Assembly (NCBI GenBank): GCA_037447655.1
Contig: JBBHKE010001305.1
Location: forward strand, 124,001 to 188,000
Origin: Zygnema cylindricum
Taxonomy: Eukaryota > Streptophyta > Zygnematophyceae > Zygnematales > Zygnemataceae
Reading direction: 5' to 3'
DNA: 64,000 bases
Part shown: piece after piece, positions 1-13,098 of the stretch
Numbering within the stretch: the first letter of the stretch is position 1
Layout of the letters: each line of letters starts with the position of its first letter
The notes under the pieces: model-generated
What the model saw: the letters and a program-made list of their open reading frames with translations, nothing else
Database searches by the model: none
What the model was told of the DNA's origin: nothing
Translations under genes and position numbers: made by a program

Positions 1-2060
1 AAAAACGACAAACGTATGTGAACCACACGCCATAGGCTAAACTACAGAGCTGCGAATCTCTGCTGATACGACCGTACATAGTGACGTCTCTTTTAGCGAC
101 AGAGCAGTCGATCCACTCTATATAATGTATATTTTAAATTTCTAGAAGCACAGGGTATCCGATGGCTGAGATTAGCTCTCTGAAAGCCGGTAACAGATTC
201 GGGCCGTCTATTTTTTTTTTAATATCTGGTCGTTAGATTACTGAATTCAGAAAGTATTCATTGTAGGCGCACGCAAAAACAAATCTAGATATTGTCGTTG
301 AGCGTCCTCGATTCGTTCTTGGAATTGTCGCAATGTACGAACGGTCAGGATTCTTCATACTTCAATGATAATCCTGACAAAATCTGGCGCATTAAAGGAC
401 AGAATGTGACCAGGGCAGAGACACGTCGAGACGCATGCGCGAAGCATGATTGTCATAATAATATAAAAACGACAAAATTCTGAAATTCCGGGGATTCCGC
501 AATAGCGACCGAGTGGCAGAAATCCGTTCATAGATTTGGATTCAGGCTAAAAGACAAATTATGTCTATTTTTTAGGGAACATTCAGAATAAAACGTTTCT
601 TATATATATTTCTGCCAGAGTACACTACAGTATTGTACATGTTTTGTACTTTTATTTATTACACAAAAGTTTCAGGCTGTACAAATTTTGTACTTTTACA
701 TTCCGGTGGACTGTACTGTGCTACGAAAGAAGACCGGAAGTTACGCAACCACAGGGAACCGAAGAAAATGCTGCCGTACGATGTTTCGTGTACGGACAAT
801 TTTCTGTGTACGTTAGCAATTGGCGTCGGGCTGCCAGATGTGTGTCCCTCGTCGCGACAAACAATATTGGCGTGTACTGCTCAAAAAAGACAATCCGCCG
901 TGCCATTGTAGACGTGGCTCAAGCCTGGGCCCCTCCTTGTCGACAAAAAAAAAAACGGGGACGGAAATTTGTAACTGTGGACATGGATACGTTTCAAAAC
1001 TTTGGCATGAGCTTCATTTTTGTCACATCCCTAAGCTACAAAGAAAAGATTTTGTATGCTGTCTAGATGTCCACCTAAAAGCGTATCTGGCGATCAAGTC
1101 AAGGAATATGAACAGATTATATAATATCTGTACGATTCTTATACCAGGACGTGGCGAGACGAAACGGGGCTTGTTAAAAATCTCGTACGAATAACCTACA
1201 GTGCCAACTTCAGAAGCTACTGTATTTGTCGTTTTATAGCTTTTTGTCAGTGGATTCTGAACGAACTTTTACCAGCCATAATTACAGTAGTGTTTCACTT
1301 CCGTAGCACTGTTCGAATATGACCTAAAAATTCCTGACGAGCCCGGGAAGACAACAAAAAAAAAAAAAGCTTCGAGAAAAAAAATCGGAACCATGGCATA
1401 GTCATACCGGGCAGGAAATGAAAGATTAAAAAAATAGATTCCGTCTGGCAGAGAATTGTTCTTAGAGCGAATCCGAAATTCAGGACAAAGATTCTGCCTA
1501 CGTGGCGATTTTTGATTCACCCATGGAGGTGCCTTGGGATCTTGTAAGATTTCATACCCTAAGATCTACGGCTCCAAAACAACGACTTTCGATATTTTGT
1601 TGATATCACAGACTTTTAAAACTTTAATATTCTGTACGGTACTAAATGGAAAATCTTTCGGTTTTAAATACGACGAACAAGGACGACATTGCAAAATTCT
1701 GTAAAACCGACAAAAATGTCGCAATGTTGCAAGTGTGTTAAAGAAGGCCCGTTCTCCAAGCTGTATTCGTACATAAAAAACGTGCAGTGTTTGTCGCTTA
1801 GCGGCATTATTGTAAAATTTTGTCATCTGCATTTCGTGAGGAGGATCTTCGGTGTTTGTCTCGTATATAAGATCTTTAAGACGATTCTCTCGAAATCTGC
1901 ACAATGAGCTAATGATGACATTTTGTACATATTTGAAAGTTTGGAAAATAATAAAACACTTGCAAAACAAAATATGACGGAAGGTCTCCGTACGAAACAC
2001 AGTACCAATTGACTTGAGCCGACCGAAGAGGCAAAGACAACATAACACGACAATTCATTT
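1..2060. repeat. Dispersed repeat R1, copy 1 (cut by window edge)
   Basis: This stretch aligns by eye along its whole length with 9058-11020 in the same orientation, at roughly 70-80 percent identity. Shared landmarks are the opening block AAAACGACAAACG, the block CAATACGACCGTACAT (here GATACGACCGTACAT), GATGTCCACCT near 1066, and the closing block GACTTGAGCCGACC near 2011. No reading frame is kept between the copies, so I see no gene. Short open frames here are accidental. The repeat is rich in GTAC. It could be a long terminal repeat of an old element or a plain dispersed repeat. The left end lies outside the window. Confidence 0.6.
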
Positions 2061-5000
2061 AGTTGACAGCTTCAATATAGTACAAGACTCCTAGAGGAAG
2101 ATTTCCAAAACGCCAAAATACATTTTGCTACTTGCGGGAAGATGCCACTTGAGACAAAGCTGGACCAGGGGATCGCGTAAAAACAAAAGAATAAAAAAAG
2201 TGATTTTCTAGAAAAAAGGTACAGTACCATCAGTCAAAAAAAATTGTCAAAACCGAGCCTGCTTTCACTTGCCGCAAGTGCTTTCTCGTTTTCTTTCGTA
2301 AATTAGTAAATTACCAAATAGTACAGTATGCTACAACCCTATTGAATTCTAAAAAGCTAGAGTAGAGTCGCATATCGTATCGAAAATCTTCGATATTTTT
2401 AGAGACAATAATGACAATGACTGTGTTGTATCGCACTTCCTAATTTTGCGCTACACGATACGCAACTCGATACACGGCTGGTGGAAGTACGCCGTGAATC
2501 GCTATCAGTGCCAACAAGACTAATTCGGCGCCTCTAAACTACAACCTTAAATAGAAATAGAATTATGAATAGTACCCCGTTAATCGCTAATAGTGTTGAT
2601 AGCGCTAATTCAGCGCCCTCAAATTTTGACCCTCAAACCTAAAATATAATTTACAACTCTAACTCTTTTTCTACGTTAATATAGGTACTATTTACTTAGC
2701 ATTAAAAACTCACTTGGACACCTTTTAAATAGTGCCTTGTAAAAAATGTGCCAGTTCGTAATGAAATTCCTCGTTATTTCTTACATTCGTACAGAAAGAG
2801 TGTTAGATAAAGGCGTTGACACGCTAGAGTGAGTGCATCCACACAAAAAAAGAGCAGTCATATTTGATTTCGAGAGATAAAGGAAGGGGAAAATCACGCG
2901 AACCTGTTCTCACATGTTCAAACGTCAACTATGTGGGCACATGTTATGCCGCTACACTAAGGGAAAAATGTACCCATATTAGGGTTATGCATAAATTAAA
3001 GTTATTTTTTTCTTGGCGAAAGGCCTTAAACAAATATTGTAGTTAATAACACAAATAGTACACTAATAATTTAGTAACGTTACTAGTTATGGGGTAGTCT
3101 TTTTTACATTAACATGGTATTATTTGTGTAATGACGGTTACTTGAATTGTTGCGCCAATTCTTACGCTAAACGCCAGTTACCTTGTGCACAGTTTATAAA
3201 AAGAATGTTAGGTAATTGCTCCAATACAAGAGATGCACCCATATTGTGAAATAATTGCAAAATAATTGTGAAAAACTAATGTTTTGTATGAATATAATGT
3301 CAAACTATCAACGATAGCATAAGAGAAAATATCTTACTAACTGAATATTAATAACGGTAGACACCCACGATTTTTTTGTTTGCTATGTTGCGATTTTTTG
3401 TTATTTGGCATTATTACGCCTTGCAGCTGGTATTTTTTTGCTTTTACGATGTGGTTTGTAAGCGAAACAATTTCTTAATACTTAATCCAATCGTTAACTT
3501 TTATTTAAAAAAAAGGTGTTATTTGATGGCGTTTTAGCCCTATCACGTTTTAACACTGTACCGTAAACCTACGTCATCAAAATAATTGTCCAAACAAAAA
3601 TAATATATCGATATTACACTCATTTTAACCCTCGAAATAGCTTGTGCACATTATAATGTATGTTTTTATGATTGTGTTGGTGTTTAATTTCAATTTAGAT
3701 GGTTACACTTCAATGTCAATCTTCGAAAGTGAATAAACCTTCGCAGAAATATCCTCACAAATAGTATTTTATATTTAATTAAAACAAATGAATTCAATAT
3801 TGGTGGTTATTTCTTTGGAGGCCGATAGTTGATCTTAAAAGTTGTTAATATTCCAAACTCGACCTTTTAATGGATGTTAAATTTCAACATTTATCGTTCA
3901 CACTTTTAAATTTGAAACTTGGCACTCTTTTAGGATCGAATATCACATCCACTCTATAACAATTTACGATTTCATCTCAGCAGTGGGTGACATTTGATTG
4001 AAAGAACGATAAAATTGAATATCATTTACTTTTTTACTTACTGCTAAATTTTATTATATAAATTTCCAAAGTATAAGAATGACTGAACAACTATCGAAAT
4101 GGTGTTTTACTGTCTTAACAGAAGCTAAACCGATTGGGGGTATTATTGGTTTTAAGGTTTTGATTGAGTTTTAGGGCATTTTAGTATCTTTCTCAGCGTT
4201 ATTGACGGGTTGCAAGTGTTTAAGCTCAAATTTGTAGGGGGTGCTTAGGAGAAAAAATTGTTGAGCCCTAAATAAGAAGGGGTTTTATGAGCCGTAAGTG
4301 ACCTAGTTTATATTTTTATTTCAGAACCTACTATATGTGCTTTCAGGCCAATATCTTGACTATTGAAAAGTACATTTTATATGGGCGATTTCGGCACTAA
4401 ACCTCTTCCATATATACGTTTGGTCAGTGGTAGATATTTAAAAAACGAAACATTGTAGGAAATGATTGTACGTCATGTTTTAAGACAGATCCGATTCTGT
4501 GCGTCATGGAGCTAATTTCGCAGTAAAACAGGACTTACTTCTACTACTGTACGCACAGTACGGCGCCTGAGAATCTCCAATCTTGCCGCCAAATTACGGC
4601 GTCACGGCCACGTCCCCAAAATATCCGCAACTTGCAGATCTGCAGAATTTCCGCTCGACTTTGTCACGCTGGCAGTTGACCGTCACAACCAATCGCAGGA
4701 AAGCACGTAGTCCCTTAAGTGTTCAAAATATCTTTGACGTTTACGTGAAAAAAATGACGAATACAACGTCACAAAAACAAATATCGTCCACAAATATCAC
4801 GAAATGAGCTGGCTGTTTTTACTTTAGCACGTTGGAGCACCCGGAAAACGGACACTAAGAATTTTCACTACAAGACAAAATATCATTGCTAAATTCGGTC
4901 AATTGGCAATGTGACTGAGAGCCCTTCGCTAAGCGGCTAAGCCTGTCGCATGTAATAAATGTACTGTAGCGAACGACAAAATTATATTGGTCGCTGTTTT

Positions 5001-5255
5001 TGTTTGATACCGCTTTAGGAAAGCTCCTCGTTAAATCGGTGATTAACCGTTTAAATATGCATGGACCCGTACCCTAAAAGCAGATATTTTCAAAATTGCA
5101 GCAATTCGCTCAGCCGCGTCAGCAGCCAAGATTGATTTTCACGTGTTGACTATTAAATCCAATTAACGACTGCCACGTCGTACGATCTGTCAGCGCAAAG
5201 ACTCCGCATTTAGATTTGAAGCGTAGCTTGTTTCGATACCCATACTGTACTTTTC

Positions 5256-5650
5256 ACGTACTTGTCGACTAATTTTAACAGCGTAAACGTGGCCTGATAA
5301 TAACCGCACGATTCCGATCACTTGGACTGCCAATCAGCCGATAAATAAAATAAATCGGCATCGTCAGCCCCCTCGACCTAATCTGAAATATACTGGAAAG
5401 ATTGAACGATTTTTTGTATTTTTCGCGTACTTGTCGACTTCATTTTAGAGACAAAGACGTGGCCTGATTTTAACCGCACGATGATCATTAAGACTGCAAA
5501 AAACAGCCGATAAATCGGAAACAAGTGGCGTCAACCAAATCTGAAATAGTGTCCGGGTGAAAGATTCGAAGCGATTTTTTCGCCTACTTGTCGAGTCAAA
5601 TCTGGAAGGAAAACGTGGTCTATTACTGACCGCAAGATGATCATCAACTC
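5256..5650. repeat. Diverged tandem repeat, three ~160-bp units
   Basis: Three units start with a variant of CGTACTTGTCGACT at about 5256, 5424 and 5581. Each continues with AACGTGG(CT)CT, an ACCGCA block, and usually CAGCCGATAAAT. The period is about 155-170 bases. No coding function is seen. Confidence 0.6.
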
Positions 5651-6102
5651 AAGATTTCATATACGTGTTCGGATCTGAGTGGTACAATGTTATTCAGAGA
5701 TAACTAGTTGAAAATTTGAAATAGGAAAGGATTTTACAAATCGACCTATTGTACATTATGGTACATCGTACAGCGAAAACTAATCGAAGTTTACGAAAAT
5801 TTTAAAATCCACGAATACTAAGGGTGAACCTCCATCCGGCGAAAAGGGAGGTTCAATACTGGAAAAAATGCATTTTCGTACAGTGTTGTACAAGGCGTAC
5901 TGTATTTATTTTTTTAAAACACGATTACTGGAGATTCGCCAAGATTTTCCAAACTCTTGGGCGACAACATAGACCGTCCGATCATGTGTTTTCGAGCAAG
6001 CAGTAATTTTATCTAGTGTCTAGCTCGTGTAGATTTTCTACGCGTGGAAAGGTCACGTACGATCCACGATAGATGTCAGATAGGAACCCCACATGTGGCT
6101 AC

Positions 6103-6141
6103 GCCACGCGCCTTCGGACATAGGCCACGCGCCTTCGGACA
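6103..6141. repeat. 18-bp direct repeat pair
   Basis: GCCACGCGCCTTCGGACA occurs at 6103-6120 and again at 6124-6141, with a 3-base spacer. It is GC-rich compared with its surroundings. Confidence 0.8.
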
Positions 6142-7031
6142 GGCGGGAATCAAATCCAACGAAAACCACCAAAAAAGATTTCTTGAAGAATGTGCCGTGA
6201 CAGTACAATAATGTACGTCTTTACATCTTTTAATTTTCGAAAGGAATCTTTAACCGTTGGGACAATGACAAAACACGAACAAACAAATTATATGATTAAT
6301 GTCGGCGCCCGATGGAGAAGAGGCCTAATTCAATATCGTTGAAAAGTCCAAATCCGTACGAATTGAACAACTACGATTGCCGTCCAGATATTCAAAAAAA
6401 ATGTATGAACGGGCAAGAATTCGCCAGCACTGCAAGTCATACGCCAGTACGGAATATCGAGCGCCAATAATACAATTCTTAACAAGTATGGTCGTTACAC
6501 ATGGAATACAGTACTGTACGGTATATTTCATTGTTTCCCGATGTGATTCTCAATTACGTGTCAGAATATTTTCCGGTTCTCATTTGCAAAATATCAAATC
6601 TATTTACGCAATCTGTAAACTGAGACTGGCGCGCGATCGGAATTTCTGTTCAGATTTCGAATCTGTTCGAGATATTATATTTGTTTAGAATCGCCATGGT
6701 ACAGTGTTCGCGTGTAGTATTTTATACGATTTGTACGATTTGTCAGCAAAAAATGCATTTGGAACATTTTTAACCGATTTTACGGATCGATTATCGGAGT
6801 CCGTAGAAAAATAAAATATATACAGGCTGGAAAGCTAACTGGATATGAACTATGAAGGCACGAAAAGTTGCGGGATAGGTGGACATTTGTACAAAACTGT
6901 ACTTATTGTTGACGGTTAGTTATGCTGTGCAGAGTTTCGGGTACGTGAAGTAGTCAGAGTGAAGACCTTTCGTACTGTCCGTACATAAAGTAACATCGAA
7001 TAGCTTTTCGTTGGAAGTCATTTCTTCAGGC

Positions 7032-7764
7032 CAGAGGTCGCAAACGGTCAACCGAAACCGTGACCGACCATTAACCGACCGCCCGCGCCGGATCCGGAAC
7101 GGATTCGGTTGCCAAATTTTGGGGGCCGGGCGGTTGCGGTCGGTTGATTCAACGTCCGCATGTTTTAGTTCGCTAAAAAAAATCGTCCGTCGGCGTGCGC
7201 TGAACTATGATCATACGTCAGATTCGTACGTTCGTACAAGAGTGTCCACAGCACACACCCATACAGTATGCCTACTCTACGCGAGTTTAGTGCCAAGTTT
7301 TGTGCACCTACCAAAGGCCTACCATAAAAACGCCTACTTTTGAACTATGCTTTGTACTCTTTGGTATCGTGGAAGTACGTGACATCATGATTAGCGTCGC
7401 AAAATTTGACACGGTAGTACACTATTCATTTCGCAAATCTTAGGGAACGCGACAAAGCGTCGCAAATCTGACACGTTAGTAAACAATATTCATTTCGCAA
7501 ATCTAAAGGAACGCGACAAATCGTAATTTTTGGCTTATTCATACGTCGTACATTAGTTAATTTTGTACTTTTTCGGTTACGGGCGGGCACGGTTAGTCGC
7601 GAGAAATCGAGTTTCAGTTAACTTTTATTTTCGTAAACGTCGGTCGGTTAACGGTTAACAATTTTGGAGCATGACATAACCCGGTCGGGCGTCGGTTACT
7701 CTGATTTTGAAAAAAAAAAACGGTCGGTTTCGGTTATGTAAAATTTTGACTTTTGCGACCTCTG
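7032..7764. mobile_element. Non-autonomous hAT-type element, copy 1
   Basis: The element starts CAGAGGTCGCAAACGGTC and ends TTGCGACCTCTG, an inverted terminal repeat of the hAT type. It is flanked by an identical 8-bp target duplication CTTCAGGC (7024-7031 and 7765-7772), the duplication size expected for hAT. It is 733 bp long with no transposase ORF. The subterminal regions are packed with GGTCGGTTA-type repeats on both strands, a usual place for transposase binding. Two copies of a ~62-bp unit lie at about 7393-7520. A piece not found in copy 2 (about 7150-7349) ends in the terminus of another MITE family (see 11021). Confidence 0.9.
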
Positions 7765-9057
7765 CTTCAGGCCTCAGGTGGCAGACGATATTGACTATCT
7801 TTGTCTTTTAAAAATCGCGATCGCGATGAAGGGATCTTCTGCGATACCGATCCGGACGATTTTACAAGCTTTTCATAATATACATTTTAGTAATTTATTG
7901 TAATCATGTACGGATGAGTACGAAAGAAGGACATTTATTGTACGCACTAAACAACACGCATACACTCCAACAGTTCAAAGTAAGTTAACATTCTAAGCTG
8001 TGTATCATTGATAATTAGACATCCGATGATCATTAATTGTACGTTGCGAATACAATAAGTAACATTAATAAACCCATACCGTACTAAATGCGGTGTATTT
8101 CGTTTAGCTGAAATTTTGTTCATCCGTTATACAGAGTGCAACGGATTGTCAAAAGTGGAATGCCACGCGATATATAGTGAAAAATATAATACAATTTAAT
8201 ATAGCGTACCATCATATAGCGTACTCTACTTTTTTCCACTTGTCGCCGATAAGGAGTTTGTTGGCCTGAGAGGGAATTATCGAGACCCCTCACCATTCAA
8301 CAACTGATAACTATAGGTATCGGTTTTATCGCGATAAGTTTCTTACCGATACACAACACTACTATTACGGGTTATAAGGCTTAACGCCATCAAAAATGAG
8401 GGTGGAGTTATACATCTAACACTAGTTTTGATACACAATCCCATATTGTTCTCGCTGTGGTGAGTGTTCACACAGTCGACGTTTGAACATGTGAGAACAA
8501 GATGCGTCATTTTACCCCGTCTTTATTAACAATAATAAAATCCGAGTGCAATTTCTTATGTTGAGGCTATTCTTTGCCACTTTTAATCTACTTTAAAACG
8601 AGAAAACGAGAATTTTTAGTATGAACTGACACATTTCGTACAATTTCAAATCAAAGTAATTGATACTAATTAACTATACCTCCACTATCGTAAAGGACAA
8701 AAATAATTATCAATTCTATTTTAGATTTAAGGGTGAAAATTTAGGGGCGTCGGTTTAGTGATGCCAACACTAATAGCAATTCATAGTGTACTTCAAATAA
8801 AGCTATTATGTGAGCACCCCAAAGGTGCACACGACTAAAAAATCATCGGTTTGAACTTGAACTATTTCGGGATACGTAATGAGTCAGTTCATACAATAAG
8901 TGTTCGTTATCTCATACTAACAAAACAAGTGTTTGGTAACGTAGTCGAGACGTGAAGTGACTATGGGAGTATGGAAACATCTATCCAAGTTTTTGTTATG
9001 TGTGTTAATTAGAGTTATGTTTTGTTGTCACGTAAATTTGCACAAAAACGTCTGTGC

Positions 9058-11020
9058 ATAAAAACGACAAACGAATGTGAACCACACTCCATGAGCTAAA
9101 CTGCGTGCAAATCTCCGCCAATACGACCGTACATTATGATGTCACTTTTAGCGACAGGTAAACCAATCAGCTCTACATTATGTAGATTCTGAAATTCTAT
9201 CGACACAGAGTCACCGACGGCTGAGATTAGTTTTACAAAAGCTGGTAACAGTTTTGTGCCGTCTAGTCTGCTGTAATATCTGGTAGCTGGACCACAGAAT
9301 CCAGAAAGTACTAATTGTGGGCGCACGTTTTAAATAAATCTAGATATTGTTATTTAACGTCCAAGATGCACTCTCCGAGAACTTTCTTTGTACGAACGGC
9401 TTAGATTCCTCAGACTTCTACGATTGTCATGACAAAACTTGGCGCAATAAAGGACTGATTCTGACCAGGGGCAGATACACGTCAAAACGCAATCTCAATA
9501 TATTATTCTATTATTATTATTGCAATTACCAAAAATGGAACGACAAATCTCCGGGATCTCGCTAGTGACCGAGGGGCAAAAACCTGTCACAGTTTTGGAT
9601 TCAGGCTATAAGACAGATTGCGTCTATTTGTTTGGAACTTTTAAGAATTGTGATATATATCTGACATAAAGTACAGTAAAGTACAGAATCAGTTTATAGT
9701 CGTACTTTTTCCTGCACTTTTAGATTTTGGTGAACTGTACTATGGTACGAAAGAAAACGAAAGGTGACCGGAAGGTTTGAAACCAGAGGAAATAAATGCT
9801 GCCGTAAGATGCTGCGGGTACGGACAACACTATGCATACGTCAGCAATAGACTGTAGGGCGGCCAGATGTTGGTGTCTCACTTCGAGACATAAATGTTTG
9901 GCGTGTAGTGCTCCGTAAAGACAACCGTCTTCGCCCTTGTAGACGTGGCTCATGCTTGTGCCCTCTCCTTGCAAGGCGGGAAAAATCGTACATTTTGACC
10001 TCCGTACATTTAAAAAATGACTTAATTTTATGCGCGTCAGCTTTGTCACGTTGGTAAGCTACAGAAAAAACTCAAAAAGATCGTGCATGCTGTCTAGATG
10101 TCCACCTGGCCGGGTATCTAGCTTTCAAACAAGAATGGCAATCATATCTGATCATATCTAGAAGATTCTTAACCAGGACGTGGCGAAACGAAGGCAAAAA
10201 TATTACGTACGAATAAGCGACAGTGCCAGCTTGAAAAGCTACAGTACTTTTTTAATGCCTTTTGAAAAAGTTATGTCAGTGGATTCTGAACGAACTTTCA
10301 CGGACAGTATTCATAGAGTCAGTTCCGTAGCACAAGAAAAATGAAACCCTCAAATTCCTGACGAGCCCGGAAAGGCGAAAATAAAGTAAAAAGTCGTCCA
10401 AGAAAAAAATACCAGAGCCATTGTATTATCACACGTGGCAAAAAAGGAAAGGTAGAAAAAAACTCGGAATGTATGTCATGAGTTCTGCTGACGTGGCGCT
10501 ATTTTGGTCACCCACCGAGGTCACTCCGATCTTGTGGATTTTTACACTGAAACTGACGGCTGTGGAACGACGACTGCCGATATTTTGTAGATATCGCAGT
10601 CTTTTGTAACTTTAATATTTCGTACTATTTTAAATGGAAAATCTTTGAATGGTAAACATTAAAATATGAAGAACAGGATGACATAGAGAGTCGCAATGTT
10701 TGCAAGTGCGCCGAAGAAGGCGTTCTCCAAGCTGAATCCGTACATGAAAACGTTTTATATTTGTCTTTTTACAAGCATCATTGTTATATTTTGTCATCTA
10801 CTGTATATTTCTTGAGGACGATCTTTGGAGGATCTTTGTCTCGAATCGAAGACCTTTCGATACAGTAATCTCACAATCTGAAAAATTTTACGTCTGGCAA
10901 ATGAAAAACACGCATGCGAAACGAAATTTGACGGACGAGTCGGTACCAACAAAAAAAATAGAATTGACTTGAGCCGACCAAAGAGGCAAAGACAAAAATA
11001 CGCGACAAGCCGGTTTAATT
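9058..11020. repeat. Dispersed repeat R1, copy 2
   Basis: This is the second copy of the repeat at 1-2060, in direct orientation. The start TAAAAACGACAAACG is at 9058 and the end block GACTTGAGCCGACC is near 10969. The two copies can be followed landmark by landmark, but indels break any common reading frame. A small MITE (11021-11325) sits at its right edge. Confidence 0.65.
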
Positions 11021-11325
11021 CATAGTTCAAAGTAGGCGTTTCAATGGTAGGCCTTTGGTCGGCGCCTTTATCGTAAGTTTTGTTATGGGCTTTTCATGTG
11101 ATCTTCTTAGATCGCTACTTTGATCAGCGACCGTCCGATCGTCCGAATCTGACGGTGTAAATAAAACTTTTTGGTCCGAATGTTTTAATTGGTCCAATGT
11201 TTGGTCCGAATGTTTTAATTGGTCCGAATAGGTCCGAATACAATATGGGTCTTAAGGTCATATTGTATGTTTTGCATACAATAGGCATATTGTATGGGCC
11301 TACTTTCACCTACTTTTGAACTATG
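11021..11325. mobile_element. Small MITE with CATAGTTCAAA termini
   Basis: The left end CATAGTTCAAAGTAGG (11021-11036) is inverted at the right end as CCTACTTTTGAACTATG (11309-11325). The possible target duplication is ATT on both sides, as in 3-bp-duplicating families such as PIF/Harbinger, although those prefer TWA. Inside are direct repeats of GGTCCGAATGTTTTAATT (about 11169-11240). It has no ORF. Confidence 0.55.
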
Positions 11326-12287
11326 ATTCACACTTGATGGAGAGTTAAATATTTTGGTCGAGAGTTTCTTAACCTGTGACATGACAAAGTACATTAAGGG
11401 GACTACACCTCGTTTCGCTATTACTTGGTAGCGTTACTGTTTTTTTCGCCACTTGAAACATATTTTCTCCGTGCACACGCGCGCCCGATTATACATTGGA
11501 GAAACCGTCAATCGGAAGGTAAGATTTACGCCTTTCAATCTGAGCCGTCGGAAAAGAAACGAGACAAAAAAAAGTTTGCATCGGAAAATTTTGATTTGAA
11601 AAATATTCGGGTTTGGAAAACGTTTGGCAAGAATATTCGGCAAGGTGAAACCCTATCCGTCTCCTATATTCGGCGGTAGGATCATATAGTTTTTTAGATC
11701 AAGGAAGGTCAAGAACAATATGTAAATGTTAAAAACAAATAACAGAAACATATTGAATGTCTATTTTTAGTATCTTATCGCATACCAGAAAGCTAATTAA
11801 TTAATTAATTAACTAATTAATTATGTTATTAACAACAAAAAGAATTATAGGTTTTTCACTGCTTAAGAAAAGAAAATTCTAAAACTTAGTACATTTTGAG
11901 CTAATTACAATATCTTCCGTACAAGATTATCCAACAACTTTGTCATTATTGTAAAGGAAAACTGAAATCGACGGTCGAAAAAGAAAGGAAGTGAACAGAT
12001 AAAAGGAGAAAGTTAAGAGATTGATAGAAGAGGGCAGAAAGATCGGAGGCGGAAGGTGCATGAAACGAAATTAGCCGTACAATAATACAAATATTCGGTA
12101 CGGACCAAACTCTCGGTTCGGGAACAAATTTACTGTACTCGAACGTCTCTCCAATTCCGTACAGAATTCGTATCAGTGTAGTTTTCATGCCACCTGGTAG
12201 CTGCGACCGAAATTTAAACGAGAAAAAAAAAATAGCGTACGCGAAGATTTCCTTCTCGATATAGCGAATCAATATAGCGGTATCGGT
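11326..12287. other. Intergenic, no gene seen
   Basis: AT-rich DNA with a TTAATTAATTAATT run near 11795 and homopolymer tracts. The short open frames have no recognisable domain and poor composition. Confidence 0.6.
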
Positions 12288-13098
12288 CAGAGGTCGCAAA
12301 CGGTCAACCGAAACCGTGACCGACCGTTAACCGACCGCCCGCGCCGGATCCGGAACGGATTCGGTTGCCAAATTTTGGGGGTCGGGCGGTTACGGTCGGT
12401 TGACTCAACAGGAAAAAAAAAACGGTCAGTTACGGTCGGTCAAACAAAAAACCAAAAAAAATGAAAATTTTGTATTTTTTTTTTCCAACATTATTGTTCT
12501 TTGTACTTTTGGTATCGTGGAAGTACGTGGCATCATGATTAGCGTCGCAAATCTGACACGGTACTGTAGTAAGCTATTTATTTCGCAAATCAAAGGGAAC
12601 GCGACAAAGCGTCGCAAATCTGACACGATAGAACACTATTCATTTCGAAAATCTTAGGGAAAGCGACAAAGCGTCTCAAATCTGAGACGGTAGTACAATA
12701 TTCATTTCGCAAATCTTAGGCAACGCGACAAAGCGTCGCAAATCTGACACGGTAGTACACTATTCATTTCGAAAATCTTAGGGAAAGCGACAAAGCGTCT
12801 CAAATCTGACACGGTAGTACACTATTCATTTCGCAAATCTTAGGAAATGCGACAAATCGTAATTATTGGCTTATTCCGTCGTACATTGATTAATTTTGTA
12901 CTTTTTCGGTTACGGGCGGGCACAATTAGTCGCGAAAAATCAAGATTCGGTTAATTTTTTTTTTCGTAAACGACGGTCGGTTAACGGTTAACAATTTTGG
13001 AGCGTGACAAAACTCGGTCGGGCGTCGGTTACTCAGATTTTGAAAAAAAAAAAACGGTCGGTTTCGGATATGATTTTTTTTGACTTTTGCGACCTCTG
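12288..13098. mobile_element. Non-autonomous hAT-type element, copy 2, with 62-bp array
   Basis: This has the same termini as 7032-7764 (CAGAGGTCGCAAACGGTC and TTGCGACCTCTG) and an identical 8-bp target duplication GTATCGGT at 12280-12287 and 13099-13106. It is 811 bp long with no transposase. The centre holds about five tandem units of ~62 bp (12541-12858), each with GCGTCGCAAATCTGACACG and CATTTCGCAAATCTTAG, against two units in copy 1. Subterminal GGTTAACGG/CGGTCGGTT repeats are present on both sides. Confidence 0.9.

Larger units (their letters stand above)
2490..8788. mobile_element. ~6.3 kb element with long inverted ends, TA-flanked, no ORF
   Basis: The left end (CGCCGTGAATCGCTAT from 2490, preceded by TA) and the right end (reverse complement CACTATGAATTGCTAT from 8788, followed by TA) are inverted copies. 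The similarity continues inward for about 350-400 bases: 2575-2945 matches the reverse complement of 8462-8788, including TGTTCTCACATGTTCAAACGT at 2904 and its mirror near 8480. The outer 90 bases of the left end are partly duplicated (2490 and about 2575). The interior has no ORF long enough to be a transposase, so the element is non-autonomous or dead. The ends resemble the short MITEs at 13493, 24187 and 62572. The TA flanks suggest a Tc1/mariner-type mechanism (inference). A hAT element sits inside it at 7032. Confidence 0.55.

Noticed and set aside
820-1194. 124-residue Cys-rich open frame (and related frames at 633-1066).
   Set aside because: The matching repeat copy at 9838-10200 breaks the frame with indels and shows no coding conservation.
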